Positions 57,883 to 64,000 of a stretch of DNA of 64,000 bases are shown one piece after another (within the stretch, counting starts at the first letter, position 1; the number at the start of each line of letters is the position of its first letter). The stretch spans positions 1-64,000 of the forward strand of contig MSJI02000035.1 of the NCBI GenBank assembly GCA_001931905.2, given 5' to 3'. Under the pieces are notes generated by a model that had not been told where the DNA came from, ran no database searches, and worked only from the letters and a program-made list of their open reading frames with translations. This stretch comes from Cladosporium sp. IMV 00045. Its lineage: Eukaryota > Ascomycota > Dothideomycetes > Cladosporiales > Cladosporiaceae. The translations under genes were made by a program, and so were the position numbers.

Positions 57883-59027
57883 TTTGCAGGATCGATGGGA
57901 TTGGGGTTACAGGGCTCAACAAAATCGTTTTCTGCAGTGAGGCCGGTATTTTTTGACCTCATCAAAACCATCTTGTGTCTTGACGTACTCAGGCATTACA
58001 GAGGCCGTTGTATTTCGAAACATTCGGCCCACCAAGAATATTCCTGGAAGCAGCGTGAGAAGCATTGGCCCACAAGTCAACTAGACAGCACAGCCCGTCA
58101 ACTTGCACGCACTTACTGCACACCGCCATACTGCAGAAAATGCGCTGCTGTGATGTGAATAGTCAGTGGTGTCTCCGGCAATTGTCGTTGCAATTTTGCA
58201 TCATCAAAATAGAACAAAAGCAGGGCGAAGGATTCAAATCCTTGTCGCTTGCAGAAACCGGTGTCAAACGCTGGCGTCTTGGCTAACAACCAAGGCGACG
58301 TTAGTTGCCGGTCGCCCTATGGTTAAGCGCCGTCGTACAATGACCAGTCATAACTCCCTGAACATGGTCGGTATCACTTCAGCCTGACCGTTCGGGTTAG
58401 CAAATACCGATGCGTCGATTTCAACGCAGATACGTTACAAGACAAGCCTGCCGTGGATGAAGGGCGATGAGCATCTAGCTAGAGACATGGATATACCCAG
58501 GATCTTCGAAGTAATATAGAGTAACGCATCGCCTGCCCTACCAGAAGAACCGTGCACTGCAGGATCATGGCCAACACAACGAGACGGCATCCTCCCAGTC
58601 CTCTCAATCAGAAATTCTGCAGCTTGCCTTCAGAAGGAATGGTTGGTGGCCGCCGTTGCACAGCAAATTCAGGCCGAAAACACTACGCCGCGCTGCTGTT
58701 TCAACCTTGATGCCTGTAACAGGTTTATCAACTGCAGAAGCATCGAAGGATTTGACCAGGACGTGCTACCGGTGAGAGGATACACTGCTACCATTCGCCT
58801 TGCTCAAAAGAAGTCGTGCAAGGGCGCACGGGCTGTGTTGCCTGTTGTGCCACAGAGGAAGGCAAATAAGATATCTCTCGACGATTCCCTTGTGCCGCCT
58901 CTTTCTGTTCTCTGTCCTCCTTCACAGATATCTTTGAACAAAGGAAAATCCCAGTATCGACTATCTTTGGTCTCTTCGACGACATTCCAATCGAAAAACT
59001 TTCAGCCCCATCTCAACAATCATCAAC
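57883..59027. other. intergenic region
   Basis: 1.1 kb between the monooxygenase and the Nce102-like gene. The only long frame (58643-59245) overlaps the Nce102-like gene in another frame and has no protein character. A B-box-like GGATTCAAATCC at about 58228 lacks a tRNA fold around it. The last 100 bp are the likely leader of the next gene. Confidence 0.5.
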
Positions 59028-59623
59028 ATGATCGCCACACTCGCCACACGTCTGATGCAACTGATGTTCTCCGTCATCGTCCTCGGCCTCTCAATACACG
59101 CTTCGCAATGGCAGAACGTTGGCTCAGTACCCGCAACGACTTCTTACAGTGCCTTCGCCGGCGGCTTTGCAGTCTTCGTTTCCCTCGTCGGCATCGTGGC
59201 GATCTGGATGTCTGCTATCCCAAGCCTTATCATGTCTGCGATTGACGCGTTAGCTTCCGTCCTTTTGCTCGCTGGTGGAGTCGTAAGTTTTAGACCAACC
59301 AATTCATTTGCATCAACGCTGACTAACATCAACTCAAGGCATTCGCCGTCAAACTCAAGGGTATCGACTGCGGCACCGACGAAAACACGTACCACAATTC
59401 ATACGAGAACGAGCTCGTCAACGGTGGTTGCGTCGACATCAAAGGCGAGTCTCGACCAAGCTGCGCGATTGGAGCTAGTTTTGAAGAGCTGTCCAGCCGA
59501 TGCAAAGCGGTCGAGGCTGACACTGCGTTCCTCTTCCTTGCATGCATCTCTTGCATCGCTGCTGCGGTGCTTTGCTGGATGGCTCACAGGCGTGGTGGCG
59601 CGGGCAAGAGCTCAGCTGTCTGA
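59028..59623 (+). CDS. MARVEL-domain membrane protein, Nce102-like
   Basis: Two exons (59028-59282, 59339-59623) give 179 residues; the 56-nt intron has a CTAAC branch site and joins LLAGGV to AFAVKLKG. Four hydrophobic segments (about 8-24, 42-58, 65-86, 140-160) follow the tetraspan MARVEL plan. The loop before the last helix carries Cys residues (GIDCGTDE, NGGCVDI, RPSCAIG). Length and topology match Nce102/Fhn1, which sits in eisosome-associated plasma-membrane domains and senses sphingolipids. The C terminus is short and basic with a Ser tail. The assignment to Nce102 rather than another MARVEL protein is by topology and general resemblance. Confidence 0.75.
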
Positions 59624-59926
59624 GCTATTGATATGGACCGATGGAAATATCTGGCATGTTGCCGTTGCGCAATTCATGAGACGGCGTGGATTTGATGCGG
59701 CGATTAGGGACGGAGTTCACAATGTTCAGAAACGCCTCGCTTGCATGGCAATACGAGCTCACCACACATACATACCTAATCATGCAACTCTGCATATCCC
59801 ACGCTCCCAAATGAACCCCGCCTCGCTAAGCATCGCTTGGGCTGCAACCAGCTCTTGTGACGTGACCAGAGATGCCATCGACATTGTTTAATAGTCTCCA
59901 TTCAACTTATTCATGAGGCGGTAAGA
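59624..59926. other. short intergenic region
   Basis: 303 bp between the Nce102-like and DUF6594 genes. No gene or clear site seen. Confidence 0.5.
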
Positions 59927-60827
59927 ATGTCGGAATCCGGGAGCATTAGGAGCTGGGACTCGGAATCACAAGCCAGGAGACGAGCAGAGCGCGCTTCCAG
60001 AGACAAAGACGAAAAACGATTTAGGAAGCAGAAGCCGCAACGACGGAGTGGACGCAGTAACAAATCCTTCTGGGCAAAGCTACACAAAATAGCCTTCGCA
60101 ACTGAAGACCCCGTGTACTACACGATATACGAGGAGACAAATCCATTGCAACCCAGAGCGTGGAGCATAAACCTTGCAACGCTTCAGCGTGTGCGCGTCC
60201 ACGCTTTGCGACATGCTTTGAGCAATGAGGTCAAGAAGATGAAAGACTCTGTCGGTGATAACGCTATCAAGGCTTCGTACTCAATAAGTGGTCCGGTCGA
60301 TTCACTCTTGCATGGATATTGTAGGTCACATGTCTGGACGGCAGAAGCTGTGCGCTTTGTTGACTTCTTGAACAGGTGATGCTATTCGTGACCTCGATTA
60401 CATGCAACAGCGAGGAGGGAGGGACAAGGCAAAAGATCCTTTCCTTATCTCCACCTCCCGCAAGCTAGACCGCGCGCTATTCTACGATCTTGGGCTGGCC
60501 TCCGGTATCAGTGAGAAAGGCAGGGATCGTGGCCTCGCGCTCCCACCGCGAAGCCAGCAGTACGCCGAAGAGCGTCTGACCAGATTGATTGAGCGTACTG
60601 GTGGAGCGGCTGCGAGCATCGCTGCTCTCTTTGGTCCTGTGCTGATCATGATCTTTGTTCCTACTCTGGCGGCCACTTTGGCGGTTGCTTTTGCTGCAGT
60701 TTTGCTGGTTGTGATTGCCGTTGCGGTGTTCACGGAGTTACCTGCGAACGAGGTAATGACTTTGTCGTTTACGTATGCGGCTGTGCTTGTTGTATTTATT
60801 GGGACGACGTTGGTGCCACAGGTTTAG
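59927..60827 (+). CDS. DUF6594 family membrane protein
   Basis: Two exons (59927-60320, 60376-60827) give 281 residues; the 55-nt intron splits a Cys codon (GYC to DAIRDLDYM). The first 50 residues are highly basic (RRRAERASRDKDEKRFRKQK in pieces). The central soluble part holds the DUF6594 pattern: a helix with leucine and arginine repeats, then DAIRDLDYM and LDRALFYDL. The C-terminal 90 residues form three hydrophobic segments, the last being TYAAVLVVFIGTTL, typical of the family. DUF6594 proteins are abundant in plant-associated and other filamentous ascomycetes; their role is unknown. Confidence 0.78.
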
Positions 60828-61082
60828 AAAGGTGGCGTTTGATGACAATTTGAACTCTTCTTGACTTTCTGAGCGCTCTAATACGACTCATTTCCTTGTC
60901 AGCCGCCTATGATCAACGGAACGCTTTTGCTCCAATCATTGCGATATCAAAGTGTGGCCCGTCTACAACTCGGTGACCTTCCCACAACGCTGCACTTCTA
61001 CCAATATCCGATGACCATCTTCGAAGTCACCGTCACTGTCGGCGTCGAATAATAGTGGTGCCCTTGTATCGTTATCACATGC

Positions 61083-63881
61083 TCAGCAGGTTTCCTGGCG
61101 AACGATGTTGGTTGATTTGGCACCGAGCTTATCACCATTTGAGAATTTCAAAAGCAACTCTTCTATATCAAAGCGTCCATAGCTGCGCGCTATTTGAAGA
61201 GGACGTCTCGCAAAGCCTCCTTTGAGACTCACATCAGCATTGTGCTCCAGTAGAATTCTGACGATACTAAGTCGACCAGTGAGACAGGCTATTACAAGGG
61301 CTGGGCCGTTTGTGCCTCCAAGATGGTTAACATCCGCTCCTTCGCGGAGGAGAAGCTTGACGATATCGGCGTAATTCCCAAGACAAGCTGATTGGAGGGC
61401 TGTGGCGTGCGTCTCATTGTCGTTTCTGAGATTTATGTCGGCTCCGTGTTCAAGCAGGATTTTCACACTGTCCACATGACCCTCGTTACACGCTTCCCGG
61501 AGAGGGCTTCCACCTCCCACATTGACATTCGCCCCATGAGCAATCAAATCTTTCAACATCGGGACGTTCCCAACCTTGCAGGCTAGAGTGAGAGCATTGT
61601 GTTGTCCAGCTCTTTCTGCATTGACATCTGCGCCATACTCGAGTAAGAGTTTGGTGATGTCCAGATTTCTAGAAAAATTGTTCGCAGAGTGATCCCGGAC
61701 ATCGTAACAAGAATAGATCGCGGCGCACAAACAATTTAGTGAATCTTTTGCGCAGGAATTTGCATCGGCACCTTTCCTGAGAAGCAGTTCCACCATTCGA
61801 AGGTCACTTCGATGCACGGCGACACTCAAAAGAGTGGGATGTTGTTCGCTGAGTATGTTATAATCCCAGACGTTGGGCGGGCCTAAGCGCACAATCTCAG
61901 CTTCGGCCAGATGCAATGCTCCTTCCATGACGAACAAATAGAGTCTGCTGACCAGCGGGCTCAGAGCAGCATGGTCCGCTGGTCTCAAGAAGTTGTAAAG
62001 CTTGCTCCAAAGATAAACAGGAAAGTCATCGACATAATCTTCTTGAACAATACCGCCAGAGAGTGCAAGATCTGCATGATACAGAATGCCCTGCAACGCG
62101 TAACGCAGGAAGGGATAAGAGATCAATGCTTTCTCGCTTGAATGCGCACCGAACGTGTTCACCGTTGACACATCTTCCTTGAGTTCGCCACGTTTCATGC
62201 GTAGGAGCAGATTCGTAGTCCGCGTAACATAGTGATTGCAGCACTGTTTCAATTGGTCGTGGCAGAGAGCCTCAAGGCGGTCGCGTGATTCGTGTGCATG
62301 GTGGCCCAGTTGAGAAATCAGGCTGTGCATTCCGCCTTCAAAAAGATAGTCTCGCACAGATTCGTGGATGAATTGTACGACGGGCCGCTGGAGCGTTTCG
62401 ACAGTCTTAGTGGAGGGGCTTATGCGCAAGACCTTGATCGTACCCTGTGAACCGGCCTTGCTGCTTGTTGTCTCCAGGAGGCCTTTTGATATATTGAGAA
62501 TACATTTGCTCATGTCATCTAGCGTTACTTCGTCCGGGTTCCAAGCTTCGATGTCCTTGTCATTGGAGTTCGAAACGATGGCGAAGTACAGGTCCTCCCA
62601 CGTCAGGTATCTCGGGGAGAAAAGAGCCAGCTGCAACACGAGTGTTAGACTTGCTCGTTCGTGGGCTTTGGTCTTCTGGACAAGGTCGTCGAACAGCGCG
62701 TGTAAATCTCCAGGGATTGCACGTAGGCGGTCACGAAGTTGATGTATATTGCCACGATCCGTCTCGTCGTTAAGAATGCGTGTCACCAGAACTACCCACA
62801 GAAATACACCAGATGCTTTCCGCTGGACCTCTTGCTGGATCTCGAGAGCCAATTTGGAACTCCCAATACGCAGGTGGCTTCGTATGTAATGATTGATGTC
62901 GGATTCATGGCCCGAGTCATCATCCAAATAGAGGTGCTGACACTTGCCAATAGTGATGTGTGGATAATGTCGGCTCGAGAATAGCACGTTGAATTTGACC
63001 TTTGCGCTTACGGCTGACTCACCAAGGGCCTCGAAGAAGCGGACCAAATCGCGTACTTCTGACTCTTCGGCGCATTCATCAAGTGCATCAATGTAGCATG
63101 TCAGCCTGTCTGATTCCAGAGCGAGGATAGTTTCTCGAAAGATACTCTTCAGCCGTCCAAGCGACCACTCCATCTGGCCGTGATTCGCGTGAAGTTGTAA
63201 AACGCGAAGAAGGTTTGGGAGTCGGCTGTAGATCTGGTACAGCAGTGATCGGTACATGCCCTCCAGACATTTCTGCAATATATCATTACCTCTGGCATTG
63301 AAGTAGTAAGCGATCACTGTGCCGCCTTCTTGACCAATCTGATCCTGCTGACATGCAAACTTGGTCAGTGTCGACTTTCCAGAGCCGGGTTTGCCTTTAA
63401 TCCAAAGGAAGCCATTGTGCAGGTGCAATTTCGCGGGATGCCGCCAATTCTGGTATTCTTCTCTTTCGAATAGCCATCTGCAAGTCCCAGAGTGGGTTGG
63501 CTCGATCGTGTAGTAGCGATCGTCCATGGTGTCAAACTTCAGAGCGTCGGCCGAGATTTGCGAGTCGCAGGGCTGGCTGGTATGGTGGTCCATAGAGGAG
63601 GAGGCGACATCGTGCTGTAGATAAACGGGGCCGTGATAGGTGGTGTTGCCATAGTGCACGCGAGCATTCCCCTGCGCTGTGGTATGGGAGTAGCTCTGCT
63701 GGGCCAGCTGTGGCGGTGTTGATAGCCGTGAGATATCTGGTTCCAATCTTCGTCTTTTCGATGGCGGTTCTTCTGAGAGCAAGGACGCGATACTAAGGGC
63801 TATAGATGATGAGGCTGCCTTGGATGTCTGAAGAGTCCTCGAAGTCATGTTGCCGGCGCTCATGCTCTGAGCTTGGCTCAT
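61083..63881 (-). CDS. NLR-type STAND protein: NACHT with ankyrin repeats
   Basis: A single exon gives 932 residues from ATG 63881. The frame stays open to 63977 without another ATG, so an upstream exon beyond the window edge cannot be excluded. Residues 1-70 are Ser-rich with a basic cluster (SKRRRLEP, 41-48). Residues 71-90 form an Asn/Gly/His/Tyr-rich motif. A conserved linker (KFDTMDDRYYTIEPTHSGTC) precedes the NACHT domain with Walker A GKPGSGKST (163-171) and Walker B CYIDALDECAEE. The helical middle part (DYLFEGG, LRYALQGI) is followed by about six ankyrin repeats (about 720-920; for example VKILLEHGADINLRN). Such proteins sense ligands with their repeats and signal through the N terminus in fungal non-self responses. 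Confidence 0.88.
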   Translation of the reverse strand: MSQAQSMSAGNMTSRTLQTSKAASSSIALSIASLLSEEPPSKRRRLEPDISRLSTPPQLAQQSYSHTTAQGNARVHYGNTTYHGPVYLQHDVASSSMDHHTSQPCDSQISADALKFDTMDDRYYTIEPTHSGTCRWLFEREEYQNWRHPAKLHLHNGFLWIKGKPGSGKSTLTKFACQQDQIGQEGGTVIAYYFNARGNDILQKCLEGMYRSLLYQIYSRLPNLLRVLQLHANHGQMEWSLGRLKSIFRETILALESDRLTCYIDALDECAEESEVRDLVRFFEALGESAVSAKVKFNVLFSSRHYPHITIGKCQHLYLDDDSGHESDINHYIRSHLRIGSSKLALEIQQEVQRKASGVFLWVVLVTRILNDETDRGNIHQLRDRLRAIPGDLHALFDDLVQKTKAHERASLTLVLQLALFSPRYLTWEDLYFAIVSNSNDKDIEAWNPDEVTLDDMSKCILNISKGLLETTSSKAGSQGTIKVLRISPSTKTVETLQRPVVQFIHESVRDYLFEGGMHSLISQLGHHAHESRDRLEALCHDQLKQCCNHYVTRTTNLLLRMKRGELKEDVSTVNTFGAHSSEKALISYPFLRYALQGILYHADLALSGGIVQEDYVDDFPVYLWSKLYNFLRPADHAALSPLVSRLYLFVMEGALHLAEAEIVRLGPPNVWDYNILSEQHPTLLSVAVHRSDLRMVELLLRKGADANSCAKDSLNCLCAAIYSCYDVRDHSANNFSRNLDITKLLLEYGADVNAERAGQHNALTLACKVGNVPMLKDLIAHGANVNVGGGSPLREACNEGHVDSVKILLEHGADINLRNDNETHATALQSACLGNYADIVKLLLREGADVNHLGGTNGPALVIACLTGRLSIVRILLEHNADVSLKGGFARRPLQIARSYGRFDIEELLLKFSNGDKLGAKSTNIVRQETC
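63612..63671 (-). other. possible amyloid-type signalling motif in the NACHT-ankyrin NLR
   Basis: Codes for residues 71-90 of the NLR: GNARVHYGNTTY followed by HGPVYLQH. Short Asn/Gly/Tyr-rich, low-charge motifs at NLR N termini can act as amyloid signalling sequences in fungi. The resemblance is by composition and position only. Confidence 0.3.
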
Positions 63882-64000
63882 CACTCGGTGATAGTGACGC
63901 AGTGGTGCAGTGGATGGCGGTCGCCTCGATCCTGAAATTCGCTTGAGACCAGGAGTCTGTATGTCTGTAATCTGCAACCATAGCAGTTCAGAGAAGATGC

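Noticed and set aside
58215..58350. tRNA gene (GGATTCAAATCC and TGGTTAAGCGCC)
   Set aside because: The two box-like strings are in the wrong order and no cloverleaf or acceptor stem can be drawn.
58643..59245. 200-codon plus-strand ORF
   Set aside because: Overlaps the well-supported Nce102-like gene in another frame and has no protein character.
60879..60890. T7-promoter-like string TAATACGACTCA
   Set aside because: Only 12 bases match and the initiation part is missing; chance similarity, no sign of vector sequence.

Overview
The window is nuclear DNA of a filamentous ascomycete (Pezizomycotina), most likely a dothideomycete. The grounds are short introns (mostly 48-60 nt, GT...AG), compact genes on both strands without operons, a Zn2Cys6 regulator, two NACHT-type NLR proteins, a DUF6594 protein, a PrpA-like PARP and a DNDW-type nucleoside hydrolase. 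The class assignment is inference. Exon borders were derived by hand from splice signals and reading-frame continuity; every multi-exon model below sums to a whole number of codons.

Layout. 1-5444: gene-free, low-complexity DNA. 5445-9174: a Zn2Cys6 regulator and a class I/II aminotransferase, divergent from one promoter that carries a CCG-N5-CGG palindrome. 9801-11102: Erv41-like ER/Golgi cargo receptor. 11103-14378: gene-poor. 14379-16057: type II membrane protein resembling a glycosyltransferase. 16525-18712: poly(ADP-ribose) polymerase. 19037-20523: F-box-like protein, followed at once by a degenerate 88-bp satellite-like array (about 20532-22060). 22921-28247: divergent lactose-permease-like sugar transporter and intracellular GH3 beta-glucosidase. 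28370-33700: four minus-strand genes (unknown protein, UPF0132/DUF4870 membrane protein, secreted nucleoside hydrolase, F-box-like protein). 34395-41940: Dus4-type dihydrouridine synthase, Yra1/ALY-like RNA-binding protein, a long disordered protein, mitochondrial GatA. 42293-46655: NACHT-WD40 NLR. 47517-53405: disordered coiled-coil protein, Per1 (GPI-lipid remodelling), Tfc6-like TFIIIC subunit. 54202-63881: secreted unknown protein, flavin monooxygenase, Nce102-like MARVEL protein, DUF6594 protein, NACHT-ankyrin NLR.

Most genes are housekeeping or common accessory genes. Two neighbourhoods read as functional units: regulator plus aminotransferase, and sugar transporter plus beta-glucosidase. 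The most unusual signals are the phase-locked 88-bp array with local 176-bp higher-order structure, a coding-like 54-codon extension behind an in-frame TAG in the Yra1-like gene, and a possible amyloid-type signalling motif at the N terminus of the ankyrin NLR. I found no CRISPR array, intact transposon, rRNA or convincing tRNA.
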